The position numbers and the translations under genes are program-made. The notes below the pieces were generated by a model. That model made no database searches. It worked only from the letters and a program-made list of their open reading frames with translations, and was not told where the DNA came from. From the IMG/VR virus record IMGVR_UViG_3300048996_000137, positions 1-64,000 of that record: 64,000 nucleotides of DNA; one strand, written 5' to 3'. The stretch comes from a virus. Shown piece by piece: positions 47,293 through 55,845 of this stretch (position 1 is the first letter of the stretch; each line of letters begins with the position of its first letter).

Positions 47293-47305
47293 TGCCAAGT
47301 TGGCA
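47293..47305. promoter_or_regulatory. Operator-like perfect palindrome
   Basis: TGCCAAGTTGGCA is a perfect palindrome around a central G, in the 31-base gap between the methylase stop and the small membrane gene. It is the cleanest copy of the operator family. Confidence 0.65.
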
Positions 47306-47306
47306 G

Positions 47307-47915
47307 TCAGCCCACAAGCCGAAGCCCTTGCGGACGGGGCTCGAGCGCTTTCGCCTGTGGTTTCGTGGCGTCCCACAGCAGCGCCGGGTCGTTTCCGAGC
47401 ACCTGCCAACCTGGCCGCGGGGCTCGGCCGAAGAGCTCGGTGTAGGGGCCGCGGCACAAGCGCCGCGCGATCGCGAAGATCTCGTCCGGCTTTTCTGAGT
47501 GTTTGCGCACCACGGCTTTGAACTTCGTGCGGATCGAATGGTTGCGCACGGCGGGCCGACCGCGCACCGCGATCAGACACGTCTCGTGGCTGGCGCGTAG
47601 GATGCGGCCCTGGCCGAAGTGGTCTTTGCCGTTTTTCGTGATCTTGTCCCAGACGAGCTCGGTCTTCACTTCGAAGCCCCATGCATCGAGCACGGCGAAG
47701 GCCTCTTTCTGCATGCTCGAGACGCGCCAGAAGAACATCAGGCAATCGTCGTGCATCGGCGGCAGTTCGATCAGCTCGAGCTCTTCGACCGTCATGCACG
47801 GGTAGCGATGGGCCGCGCCCTTCTTGCCGAGCGGATCGTCATGCTTCCACGGGCAATCGACGTGCAGCACGCGCGCGCGTCGGAGCGGGACACAACCGAA
47901 ACGAATCTTTGTCAC
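47307..47915 (-). CDS. MT-A70-like DNA adenine methyltransferase
   Basis: 202 residues from a GTG overlapping the upstream stop. LHVDCPWKHDD (D20-W23) is the catalytic DPPW-type motif in the variant form DCPW. MFFWRVSSMQKEAFAVLDAW, then TELVWDKITKN and HETCLIAVRG, follow the MT-A70 order of N6-adenine methylases. It likely modifies phage or host DNA against restriction. No partner nuclease is seen. Confidence 0.75.
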   Translation of the reverse strand: MTKIRFGCVPLRRARVLHVDCPWKHDDPLGKKGAAHRYPCMTVEELELIELPPMHDDCLMFFWRVSSMQKEAFAVLDAWGFEVKTELVWDKITKNGKDHFGQGRILRASHETCLIAVRGRPAVRNHSIRTKFKAVVRKHSEKPDEIFAIARRLCRGPYTELFGRAPRPGWQVLGNDPALLWDATKPQAKALEPRPQGLRLVG

Positions 47916-48511
47916 GCGGCCTCCCGAACGCTCTTTGGAAAGCGCGAGAGCACGCGCGCCGAAAAGCTCGCCCACAAGCCGATCAAGATGGCTTCGGCCT
48001 GGTCGTCGCTGTTTACGGCGCCCGGAAAGAGCGCTCGAGCTCGAGCGACCGCGAGCGCTTTCCACTGCTCGCGCGTGAGCCCGCGTGCAGCGCCGAGAAT
48101 GCGCGCGCGCCACGTCATCGCGTGCACGCGCTCGATGCGACGCTCGCTGCCGCCGGCGAGCACCCACTGCCGCCGCCAGACGCCGATCGCACCGCCGAGC
48201 CCCACGGCCGCGCTCATGTGCCCACTGTTCCAGGGCTTTTCGATCACCATCACCGTCGAGCGCATCCGCGCTTTGTCGCGGTCCGGCCCGCCGAGCGCGA
48301 GCTCGACCACGGCATCGATGTCGTGCGAATGCAGGTCGACCGTCCCGCTCGAGAGCAGTTTTCCCGCGAAATAGACCGCCCAGCCGCTCGAGCGCGCGCC
48401 ATCGATGGCGAGCAGCCAGCCCGCCGCGGGTGTGTAGAGCGCCACGAAGGGGCTGCGCCGGAGGCCGCTCGAGCGCGCAGCCATGCGCTTCGCGAAGCGT
48501 CGCGCTCTCAT
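47912..48511 (-). CDS. RuvC-like Holliday junction resolvase
   Basis: 199 residues; the start MRARRFAK overlaps the upstream stop (ATGA). RNase-H-like fold with LLAIDGARSSGWAVY (D37), VMVIEKPWNSG (E91) and NSDDQAEAILIGLW (D169, D170), the acidic residues that bind two metal ions. It would resolve branched DNA before packaging. Confidence 0.75.
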   Translation of the reverse strand: MRARRFAKRMAARSSGLRRSPFVALYTPAAGWLLAIDGARSSGWAVYFAGKLLSSGTVDLHSHDIDAVVELALGGPDRDKARMRSTVMVIEKPWNSGHMSAAVGLGGAIGVWRRQWVLAGGSERRIERVHAMTWRARILGAARGLTREQWKALAVARARALFPGAVNSDDQAEAILIGLWASFSARVLSRFPKSVREAA

Positions 48512-48696
48512 TCGAGCACCCGGCCATCTGCGCTCAGGCACAACGGGTCACCGCTCGGCTGCACCCGCACGTGACCGCCGCGACGTTTGCAGTCCTGTTC
48601 GTGCTGATGCCAGCAGTTGGCGAGCGCGTAGAACGCGACGATGAAGCAGGCGAAGGCGCAGCCCATCGTGACCAGCGCAAGCATGCCGCGCTTCAT
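48508..48696 (-). CDS. Small membrane protein
   Basis: 62 residues. One hydrophobic span (LALVTMGCAFACFIVAFYAL) is followed by a Cys/His-containing polar tail (CWHQHEQDC). ATGA overlaps on both sides put it between helicase loader and resolvase genes. Role unknown. Confidence 0.55.
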   Translation of the reverse strand: MKRGMLALVTMGCAFACFIVAFYALANCWHQHEQDCKRRGGHVRVQPSGDPLCLSADGRVLE

Positions 48697-49367
48697 CGTG
48701 CGGCCCCGTACTTGATCCGCAGGTCCGGCCCGGTGTCGGTCACGAACACCGCCTGCTGCCCCAGGCGCGACGTGATGCGCGGGTCCGAGTAGCGCCGCGC
48801 GAAGTCGGAATCGGGCATGTTGAACGTCACGACCGTGCGGCAGTCGGTGTTCTTGCGTGCCTCGAGGAGGCGCACGAGCGACGGCTGCAGCTTCGCGCTC
48901 GAGCGTTCGGTCCCGAGGTCGTCGATCACGAGCAGCGAGCACTCCATCGCGCGTTCCTGCATGTCTGCGAGTGGGCCAAACCCCGCCGCGAACGAGCGCT
49001 CGAGCGCTTGGGCTGAAAACCACGCGACGGGGCCGGGCCCGTTCGCGATCGCGTAGGCCGAAGCGACGCTCTTGCCGCAGCCCGTGCCGCCCCGCAGAAA
49101 GAGCCACGGCGGGACGTCGGTCTTGCGTAGCCATCTGCGGACGGCCTCGAGGGAAGTGCCGACGTGCGGCATGGCCGCGCCCGCGATGATGGCTTTGCGG
49201 CAGTGCTCGACGAGGGGGACGCGCTCGGCATCGAGCCGCTGCTTGCGGCCGGCGCGCGCTTGGGCCTCGGCGGACTCGCGGTTATTGCGTTCGATGCGGG
49301 CCGCACCCTCGTCGTCGATGATCAGGGGTTCTAGGCGCGCCAGGACGGCTCGTAGTCGCTCGGTCAT
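48693..49367 (-). CDS. DnaC-like helicase loader ATPase
   Basis: 224 residues from MTERLRAVLARL. AAA+ core with Walker A GGTGCGKS (93-100), Walker B LLVIDDLG (D149, D150) and a sensor segment VVTFNMPDSDFARRYSDPRI. It follows an initiator-like gene, the O-P order of lambdoid phages; it would load the host DnaB helicase at the phage origin. Confidence 0.8.
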   Translation of the reverse strand: MTERLRAVLARLEPLIIDDEGAARIERNNRESAEAQARAGRKQRLDAERVPLVEHCRKAIIAGAAMPHVGTSLEAVRRWLRKTDVPPWLFLRGGTGCGKSVASAYAIANGPGPVAWFSAQALERSFAAGFGPLADMQERAMECSLLVIDDLGTERSSAKLQPSLVRLLEARKNTDCRTVVTFNMPDSDFARRYSDPRITSRLGQQAVFVTDTGPDLRIKYGAAR

Positions 49368-50371
49368 CGGGGGTCTCCCATCCACTCCGGGTTCTGTTGC
49401 GCCGCGTCTGTGAACTCCTGCTCGGTGCCGACGCGGCCCATCGATGCGTCGCCCGCCGCGACCGTCGTGAACCAGCGACCGGGATCGTTGGCCCACGCCC
49501 AAAACGGCCAGCCGCCGGCCTTGCCCTCTTTGTCGCCGCGCGAGAATTCCAAAAAGTTTTTGATGCTCACCCGGCACGCCGCGAGCGGTTCTTTCGGGTC
49601 CTCCTCGAGGGCCCACGCGACAGCGGACTGCGCGCGGTCGTAGTCGGTGCGTTTCTGCTGGAAGCTGCCGCCGCCAGCTTCACGGCGCAGGTCTGAGAAC
49701 GCTCCGATGATCACGCTCGAATCAAACAACCTGATGTGAGTCACCCCTGGGGGTGACTCTTCGTGCGCGCGCACGCGCGTCTGGGTTCCAGTTCCAGTTC
49801 TAGATCCAATTCCCTTCCCTTCCCTTCCCCCGGTGTCTGCCGGGGTAGGAGCGGCACGGGTGATTTCGGCCGCGCCGACCGTCGCCGGCCCCGATTCCAC
49901 GCGTGCCGACGCGTGACCCACGCGTGACCCACGCGTCACTGACGCGAGTTTCTCGGCTGCCTGCGCGATGCCCGGCGCGACGGGTACGGGCTCGGGCAGC
50001 GATTGGCCGTTGTCGTTGGCCGCGATGGCGCTCGGCGGCGGCGGCGGCAGCTTCGACTGCTGCTCCTTCGGGTTGATGACCTGGTGCTTTTTGAACGTCC
50101 GCACCCAGCCGTACGAGCGACCCTCGAACTCGTAGCGGACGATGAACTTCGGGGCGAGCGTGTCCATCGCCGCCGCGAAGTCGCCCTCCCACCACGGCAA
50201 GATCACGGTCTTGAGCCGCCGCGGCCGCCACTCGAAACGCCCGTCCCGATCGCTGTAGTTCCACAGGCCCGTGAACAGGCGGTAGAGCGGCATGCCGCTC
50301 TGCTCTTCGAGATCCCACAGCTCCTCGTCCAAATGCACTTCGGGTTTGATGCTGCGGATGCGCGGGATCAT
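49364..50371 (-). CDS. Phage replication initiator, O-like
   Basis: 335 residues. The N-terminal 110 residues form a winged helix seen in phage replisome organisers: RIRSIKPEVHLDEELWDLEE, RLFTGLWNYSDRDGRFEW and WVRTFKKHQVINPKEQQ. A long Pro/Gly-rich linker (about 110-210) leads to a helical C-terminal domain likely to contact the loader. The phage origin often lies within such a gene, and 49741-49935 holds short repeats of GTGACCCACGC. Confidence 0.7.
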   Translation of the reverse strand: MIPRIRSIKPEVHLDEELWDLEEQSGMPLYRLFTGLWNYSDRDGRFEWRPRRLKTVILPWWEGDFAAAMDTLAPKFIVRYEFEGRSYGWVRTFKKHQVINPKEQQSKLPPPPPSAIAANDNGQSLPEPVPVAPGIAQAAEKLASVTRGSRVGHASARVESGPATVGAAEITRAAPTPADTGGREGKGIGSRTGTGTQTRVRAHEESPPGVTHIRLFDSSVIIGAFSDLRREAGGGSFQQKRTDYDRAQSAVAWALEEDPKEPLAACRVSIKNFLEFSRGDKEGKAGGWPFWAWANDPGRWFTTVAAGDASMGRVGTEQEFTDAAQQNPEWMGDPR

Positions 50372-51255
50372 GCCGTCTCCTGCTCGGGTTCGGTGTCGTT
50401 GACTGCAGCCAGGAGCGGCAGCGGCGGCGGGGGCGAAGAAAGCGGAAGCCTCACCTGCGAGAGCTCGGTGTGCGCCGCGCGCAGCTGCTTCGCGGAGTGC
50501 TCGAGCTGCTGCGCGTAGATCACGAGCTGCTTGTCGCCGAGCTCGAGCGCGACCCCGACCGCCGCGCCCATCTTGCCGTGGTTCCAGCCGTCGATGCGCA
50601 CGCCCGACTTGCGCTCGAACTCGTCGGTGATCTCGTTACGACGCGTCAGCTCGCGCCGCACGTCTTCGAGCGCGTACTCCATGCGCCGCAGCTGATCGCG
50701 CAGCACTTCGGCGTCGGCACTGACGGGCTCCGCGTTCTGCAGCTTGAGCTCGTCGAGCACGCGCTGTCTGAGCCCGCTCTCGTAGTCGGCGCGATTGCGC
50801 AGCACGGCCGCGACGAAATCCGTGCGCAGCGGCTCGGCTTTGCGCCGCGGCGCCTCTTTGACCACGTCGCACTTGTTCCGGGTCACCTCGATCAGGCCCC
50901 ACGCGACCGGCAGCTCGTGCAGCTTCACGATGCCCGGCGGCGTCGCGACCCACTGGTACTCGCAGTACTTGCTGATCGCTTCGGCCTTTTCGGGCTGCAC
51001 GAGCTCGCGCAGCCAATCGCTGCGCGAGACCTTCACCTCGACCGCCGCAAACCAGATGCCGCGCGACGGCCACAGCGACACGACCAGCGCGTCGGCCGTG
51101 CGCGCGAAGCTCGCGTAGCCGGTCGCGTTGCGGACCTCGCTCAGCATCGCGTGCCCCGGCGCCTTGAACTTCGACAGGCTCAGCCGCCGCAGCACCTCGC
51201 CGGCGTTCGTGATCTCAGGCTGTTTTTTGCCGACGGGTTTGCTTTTCGCGTTCAT
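50368..51255 (-). CDS. PD-(D/E)XK nuclease-like protein (MmcB-type)
   Basis: 295 residues. Residues about 20-135 fit an MmcB-like endonuclease fold: SKFKAPGHAMLSEVRNATGY, RTADALVVSLW (D of PD), AAVEVKVSRSDWL (ExK) and a late QWVATP strand. The C-terminal half is coiled coil ending in a Pro-rich tail. A DNA repair or degradation role is inferred; it lies at the head of the replication operon. Confidence 0.65.
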   Translation of the reverse strand: MNAKSKPVGKKQPEITNAGEVLRRLSLSKFKAPGHAMLSEVRNATGYASFARTADALVVSLWPSRGIWFAAVEVKVSRSDWLRELVQPEKAEAISKYCEYQWVATPPGIVKLHELPVAWGLIEVTRNKCDVVKEAPRRKAEPLRTDFVAAVLRNRADYESGLRQRVLDELKLQNAEPVSADAEVLRDQLRRMEYALEDVRRELTRRNEITDEFERKSGVRIDGWNHGKMGAAVGVALELGDKQLVIYAQQLEHSAKQLRAAHTELSQVRLPLSSPPPPLPLLAAVNDTEPEQETA

Positions 51256-51632
51256 GACACGCCTCCAATCCAAAAGACGTCGACCGGCTTGCTGCACATG
51301 CCGCCGGGAAGCTTCCGGTGGTTTGCGCGCGTGGTGATGACGAGCAGCTGCATCACGCGCTCGTCGCCGGCGATCGTGCGCGCGCGCAAAAACACTTCGT
51401 CGAAGCTCTCGCGCTGCGCGACGATCACCGCGTAGCCGAGCTGCGAAAGAAAATCGATGTGGCCCGCGTTATAAGGAAGCTGCACGTGCGCCGTCAGCGC
51501 GATGCCCGAGTGCATCAGACACTTGTGAAGTCGCGCCCGCATCTCGGCCTCGTTCTGCGTCGAGACCAGATGCGCCCTCATGCAGCCGAAGATGACGAGC
51601 TTTTCTACGTCGATCGCATCGGTTGCGCTCAT
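51252..51632 (-). CDS. Possible decayed PD-(D/E)XK-like protein
   Basis: 126 residues. NAGHIDFLSQLGYAVIVAQR, then FLRARTIAG and LLVITTRANHRKLPGGM, parallel a phage/ICE nuclease-like family in which the strand after IDFL normally reads like IEVK. Here that position is IVAQ, so the catalytic Glu and Lys seem lost. It is the first gene of the leftward replication operon. Confidence 0.5.
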   Translation of the reverse strand: MSATDAIDVEKLVIFGCMRAHLVSTQNEAEMRARLHKCLMHSGIALTAHVQLPYNAGHIDFLSQLGYAVIVAQRESFDEVFLRARTIAGDERVMQLLVITTRANHRKLPGGMCSKPVDVFWIGGVS

Positions 51633-51633
51633 T

Positions 51634-51662
51634 CCGAGTTTTGGTGGTATCTACCAACTCGG
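51634..51662. promoter_or_regulatory. Double operator palindrome at head of replication operon
   Basis: CCGAGTT (51634-51640) mirrors AACTCGG (51656-51662). Inside, TGGTA and TACCA face each other across TC. It begins two bases upstream of the ATG of the leftward operon, so binding would block its expression. Confidence 0.65.
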
Positions 51663-51688
51663 ATGTAGGCGTCAATGGCCGTCGCTAG

Positions 51689-51700
51689 CCAGTTTGGTAG
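51689..51700. promoter_or_regulatory. Operator-like half palindrome
   Basis: CCAGTTTGGTAG, 26 bases beyond the double operator. Together they give a two-site array. The rest of the 254-base gap has a small GACGGG..CCCGTC hairpin at 51820-51833. Confidence 0.5.
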
Positions 51701-51886
51701 AACATGCGGAGGTCCTCGAGTCCCGCCGTTGACTGTTGATCCCGGACGGCTCGACGCTGCATGGTTGTGCCGGAACGTGCCGGTCGGCCGTAGACAGTCC
51801 AAACCGTCCGTCGGCAGAAGACGGGTTCCCGTCGTGAAAATACGGGCGCCGGTCACTTTTTTCCCGGGTAACTTCGGTTCGCGACC

Positions 51887-52588
51887 ATGAACAGCACACG
51901 CGGTAACGGCGGCAAAAAGAAGAGCTCTCGCAAGGAACGGCTCGCGCGCATGCGCAAAGAGCAGGGAGCGCGCGCCACTGAAGCGCGCAAGCACGCGAAC
52001 ATCAGTCAAATCGAAATGGGCCGAATGCTCGCGCACGAGTTCAAGCTCAAAGCGCCGCAGATGTATTTTCGGCAAGAGACCGGCATTCGCGGTCTGTCTG
52101 CGGATCAGTTGAAGTTCATCGCGCGGCACTGCGGCGTGCGTCTCGACTGGCTGACGTTCGGCGAAGGCTCGATGCTCGCCGATGGCCTCAAGCCTCTGGC
52201 GCGTGCCGGCGGCGTCAACGATGCGCACGAGCTCGAGCAGCCGATCATGGATCTGTGGAACGACGGCTGCTGCAATCCGATTTCACCGGCGGACGTGGCG
52301 TGGTTGCGTTGGGAGCTCGAGCGGGGCATCGGACCCGACGTCGAGAGCCTCGAGCTCTCGCTCAAGGGCCATCGCTGCGCCGACAATCCGAGCGAGGAAA
52401 ACCTGCGCGTGTTCAACGAGGCCTGCGACCGCCGCCGCCGTGAGCAAGGCATGCACAACTACCATTCGAGCGCGCCGCCGCCGAGCTCGGGTTTTCCCGA
52501 CCACGAGGACGAGGACCTGCCGATTCTGAAGGCGCCGCCGGCGCCGCGGCTGCCGGCCGGAATGACCGAGCGCCGCAAGCGCGACTGA
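51887..52588 (+). CDS. HTH repressor candidate
   Basis: 233 residues. A basic N-terminus is followed by an XRE-like segment (ATEARKHANISQIEMGRML, then FRQETGIRGLSADQLKFIAR and VRLDWLTFGEGSM, about residues 25-105), as in Cro/C1-type regulators. The C-terminal half has no LexA-type Ser-Lys protease motif, so induction would not be by self-cleavage. It sits between operator-like arrays and is the best candidate for the lysogeny repressor. Confidence 0.65.
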   Translation: MNSTRGNGGKKKSSRKERLARMRKEQGARATEARKHANISQIEMGRMLAHEFKLKAPQMYFRQETGIRGLSADQLKFIARHCGVRLDWLTFGEGSMLADGLKPLARAGGVNDAHELEQPIMDLWNDGCCNPISPADVAWLRWELERGIGPDVESLELSLKGHRCADNPSEENLRVFNEACDRRRREQGMHNYHSSAPPPSSGFPDHEDEDLPILKAPPAPRLPAGMTERRKRD

Positions 52589-52589
52589 C

Positions 52590-53117
52590 TCAAGCGCGCG
52601 CGGCGCGCACGACCGACAGCCGCGTCCGGTCCGACAGGTCTTCGATGCGCCGCTCGATGAAATCGCGCCGCGCGAACGGATAAAGCTTCATCAGCGTCTC
52701 GACATCGTGAACCGTGCGAATGTCGCGGGCGAAAAACTCCGCCGGTAGCGCGAGCGCGCGCGCCACATGTTCGACGTGCGCGGGGCCAAAACTCTCGTCG
52801 GCCGCCATCAACATCGAACGCCCGATGCAGCGCACCACATCGCTTTCGCGATCGCGCTCGCACAAGTCGAAGTTGATCGGCACAAACAGCATGCCGCGCA
52901 CCTGCTTGGTCGATAGGCGCACCGGACGATCCGCCCATGGCAACACGGTGAAGCCGAGCGCGACCGCGTAGAAAGTTCCGCGCGCTCGGCGCGGATTGGG
53001 CCGAAGTCGATGCAGCAAAACGCGCACGCGGTGTTCGATCTGGCCGGCAGTGGGCATGGGTCCGGAAGTTTCCGGACGCGTGCAGAGTTCTGCAACGGAG
53101 ATCGTCGTCTCCGTCAC
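52590..53117 (-). CDS. ImmA/IrrE-like protein lacking HExxH
   Basis: 175 residues from GTG at 53117, chosen because GGAAAG precedes it and the operator at 53132 then lies outside the gene (ATG 53180 and ATG 53057 are alternatives). VEHVARALALPAEFFARDI, then LYPFARRDFIERRIEDL, resembles the C-terminal part of ImmA/IrrE metallopeptidases. Where HExxH should be the protein reads RCIGRSMLMA. ImmA normally cleaves a phage repressor; this one may bind without cutting. It converges on the HTH gene with a one-base gap. Confidence 0.5.
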   Translation of the reverse strand: MTETTISVAELCTRPETSGPMPTAGQIEHRVRVLLHRLRPNPRRARGTFYAVALGFTVLPWADRPVRLSTKQVRGMLFVPINFDLCERDRESDVVRCIGRSMLMAADESFGPAHVEHVARALALPAEFFARDIRTVHDVETLMKLYPFARRDFIERRIEDLSDRTRLSVVRAARA

Positions 53118-53131
53118 AACTTTCCACACTA

Positions 53132-53143
53132 CTACCAACTCGG
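53132..53143. promoter_or_regulatory. Operator-like half palindrome upstream of ImmA-like gene
   Basis: CTACCAACTCGG, the same 12 bases as 51651-51662 in the double operator, 15 bases upstream of the proposed GTG. Confidence 0.55.
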
Positions 53144-53306
53144 CTAGCGGCAGCCACACCCCACGAATGGAAGCGCGCACACGCGTTCAGACATCCATCT
53201 CACGAACGTCGGGCGTCGAGGAGATCGCTGGACCGAAAAGTTTTTATCACCCCGTGGGGTGACAAGACTGTCGATTTCCCCCGGTCAACCCCCGCTTGTG
53301 GACCCT

Positions 53307-53344
53307 CTACCAACATGGTAGAAACCACAGTCCACCAATGGACT
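53307..53344. promoter_or_regulatory. Operator palindrome before the recombination operon
   Basis: CTACCAACATGGTAG (53307-53321) is a full dyad with CTACCA/TGGTAG arms. It is followed by AGTCCACCAATGGACT (53329-53344), a second dyad. Both lie within 61 bases of the annealase-like gene start, so they probably control the rightward early operon. Confidence 0.65.
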
Positions 53345-53367
53345 GAAACATACCACAGAGGTTGCGG

Positions 53368-54627
53368 ATGGGTTATCAGGACAAGGGTCGCAGCGCCCGG
53401 ACGGCTGCGGAGCGGGAGCGGGACCCGCAGCACGGGGAGGACTTCAGAACGAATCCCGACCCGCAGCCCTCCGCTGCGCTCGCGCAAGTGACCGGCAGCT
53501 TTTCGGACGCGCGCGTTGCAAACGAGCGCCTAGCGTTCGCGAACGCGAACTTCCATCTCGTCTCGCCCTCGAGCAACTGCGGCACGCTGCAAGTCGGCTG
53601 CGAGCTCGCGCTCTCGGCCGTGATGATCGACATCAAGGAGGAGACCTACGACGTGGGCCTCGGCAAGCGGGCGCTGCACAAGGCTCCGCTCGAGAAGATC
53701 GCGGCTGCGATTGGCCTGTCGTGGATTCGCAACGGCTGCCATCGGCTCGATGACGGCTCAGACCCGCACTACGCGCACTTCTGCGTTGCGGGCGCCTACA
53801 AGTCGTTCGACGGCCAGATGCTCGTCGTCACGGGCGAAAAGGAAATGGACCTGCGCGAAGGCAGCGTCCGCGTGCTCGAGATCAACCGCCGAGCGGATCT
53901 CTACAACAAGAAAAACCGTCGCAGAGAGGACTTCAAGCAGCGCTACCCGGACGACCAAATCCGCATGGAACGGATGAACATCCTGTCGCACGCCGAGACC
54001 AAGGCGAAGCTGCGCGCGATCCGCTCGCTTGGCCTGCGCGCAGCGTACAAGCCGGAGGCTCTTGCGAAACCGTTCGTGTGCGCGCGCGTGATGTTCACGG
54101 GCCGCACCGACGATCCCGAGCTCGCGAAGCTGTTCGCGGGCGCGATCGCGAGCTCGTACCTCAACTCCCAAGTTGTCGGGTACGGCTCGCAGCTTCCGGC
54201 ACTGCCCGCCGCAGCGCCCTCAGGCAACGACAACCGCGATCGCGAGCCACCCGTCACGGTGAACGCCGAAGTGATCGAGCGCCACGCGCCTCCGAAGGTC
54301 GGCGAGCGTGTGTCGCCGACCGAACGCGAGGACGACGAGCTCGACCCGGACGACGACGGTGACGACTACGGGAGTGGGCCGCGCAGCGACCCACCGCCGC
54401 CACCAGCAGCAGCCGCAAGGCGCGCGCGGCCGCGGCAACAGCCGGAGCACCTCATGCCCGCCGGTCCGGAACGCGACATGCCGCTGTCGAAGGCCTCGAA
54501 CGCGCAGTTGCAGTTCTGGAGTAACCGCCTGCGCGATGACCTCGACGCGGGCAACAGCCGCGACCCCGAAGCCGACGAAGACCTGTTCGAGGCGATGCTC
54601 GACGAGCTCAAGGTCAAGGACCGGTGA
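53368..54627 (+). CDS. Putative single-strand annealing / recombination protein
   Basis: 419 residues, ATG after AGAGG. The central region (about 85-270) has KAPLEKIAAAIGLSWIRNGC, HRLDDGSDPHYAHFCVAGAY, VVTGEKEMDLREGS, SHAETKAKLRAIRSLGLRAA and YKPEALAKPFVCARVMFTG. I recall similar blocks in phage proteins beside exonucleases, but cannot name the family with confidence. The C-terminal 150 residues are acidic and Pro-rich, as in SSB-like tails. Position before SbcD-SbcC supports a recombinase. Confidence 0.5.
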   Translation: MGYQDKGRSARTAAERERDPQHGEDFRTNPDPQPSAALAQVTGSFSDARVANERLAFANANFHLVSPSSNCGTLQVGCELALSAVMIDIKEETYDVGLGKRALHKAPLEKIAAAIGLSWIRNGCHRLDDGSDPHYAHFCVAGAYKSFDGQMLVVTGEKEMDLREGSVRVLEINRRADLYNKKNRRREDFKQRYPDDQIRMERMNILSHAETKAKLRAIRSLGLRAAYKPEALAKPFVCARVMFTGRTDDPELAKLFAGAIASSYLNSQVVGYGSQLPALPAAAPSGNDNRDREPPVTVNAEVIERHAPPKVGERVSPTEREDDELDPDDDGDDYGSGPRSDPPPPPAAAARRARPRQQPEHLMPAGPERDMPLSKASNAQLQFWSNRLRDDLDAGNSRDPEADEDLFEAMLDELKVKDR

Positions 54628-55844
54628 AGTTCCTCGGCCTGGGTGACCTGCACTGGCTCGAGCGTTCGCGCTTGGGCGAGTGCAGGCGCATCCACGACTA
54701 CATCCTCGAGCTCGTGCGCGCACACCGCCCCGATGGCGTCTTGTGCGGAGGTGACGTCTACGACGGGGCTTCGACTCCGTACGAGCGGTCGCTGGTCGCG
54801 CAGTTCTGGCAGGCCGTCGCGGAGGTCTGCCCGGTCATCATCGCGAAGGGCAACCACGACCGCCTGCTCGACTGCGCGCTGCTCGCGCGCCTCAAGTCGA
54901 AACACCCGATCATGGTCCAGGAAGCCGCGGGCATCCATCGGATCGGGGACGCGCTGATCGCAGTCGTCGCGTGGCCGGAGCGCCAGTCGATCCTCAGCTG
55001 GTCGCGCGCGCACAAGCTCGAGCCGGACGCGCTCGAGCAGACCGTGCTGCAAAACATCCTGCGAGGCTTGGGCGCCGAGCTCGCGAAGCACAACGGCCCG
55101 AAGCTCGCGCTCGGCCACTTCATGGTGTCGGGCGCGTCTGTGAGCACGGGCCAGCCGCTGCTCGGTCAACCGATGACGGTGTCGCTCGCGGACCTGTCGC
55201 TCTTGCAAGCGCCCGTCGTGCTGATGAGTCACATCCACAAGCCGCAGACGTTCGAGTTTGGCGATCAGCGGTTTTTGTACATGGGTTCGCCGTACCGCAC
55301 GAGCTACGGAGAGACCGAGGACAAGAGCGTCACCCTCGTCGAGTTTGATGACGACGACGACATCACTCCAGGCAGAGTCCTCCTTGGTGGTTTGCGCCCG
55401 GGTGCTGCACCCAGCTGCGCGCGCCTGATCCTGCCGTGCGCGCACATGTACCTGATCGATGCGGAGTGGGAGCACGACGTCTTAGCCGACGGATACGCGC
55501 TGCGGTCGGAGGACCGATGGCTGTCGACCCTTTCAACATTCCCTGGCGACGTGAGCAACGCCGAGATTCGCTTGCGCTACACCGTCGACCCCGATCGACG
55601 TGAAGCCGCGGCCGCCGTGGCCGCAGCCTTGGAGCAGAAGTGGTACGAGCGCGGGGCCGCGGACGTGAAGCTCGACCCGTGCGTGCGTACGAGCGTGCGC
55701 GCGCGAGCGCCCGAAGTCGCGCAAGCGACGACGCTACCGGACAAGCTGAGCGCGCTCTGGAACGCGCGCAACGCAATGCCCGACGACGCGCGAAAAGAAC
55801 GCCTTTTTGAGCTGGCTTCTGAGCTCGAACGCAGTACGGAGTGA
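54624..55844 (+). CDS. sbcD: SbcD/Mre11-like nuclease
   Basis: 406 residues from a GTG overlapping the previous stop. Calcineurin-like metal motifs in order: GLGDLH (D8, H10), CGGDVYD (D44), AKGNHDR (N77, H78), LGHFMVSG and MSHIHKP. The enzyme would use manganese to resect DNA ends together with the SbcC/Rad50 ATPase encoded next. Its C-terminal 150 residues differ from bacterial SbcD and may bind its partner. Confidence 0.85.
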   Translation: MKFLGLGDLHWLERSRLGECRRIHDYILELVRAHRPDGVLCGGDVYDGASTPYERSLVAQFWQAVAEVCPVIIAKGNHDRLLDCALLARLKSKHPIMVQEAAGIHRIGDALIAVVAWPERQSILSWSRAHKLEPDALEQTVLQNILRGLGAELAKHNGPKLALGHFMVSGASVSTGQPLLGQPMTVSLADLSLLQAPVVLMSHIHKPQTFEFGDQRFLYMGSPYRTSYGETEDKSVTLVEFDDDDDITPGRVLLGGLRPGAAPSCARLILPCAHMYLIDAEWEHDVLADGYALRSEDRWLSTLSTFPGDVSNAEIRLRYTVDPDRREAAAAVAAALEQKWYERGAADVKLDPCVRTSVRARAPEVAQATTLPDKLSALWNARNAMPDDARKERLFELASELERSTE

Positions 55845-55845
55845 C

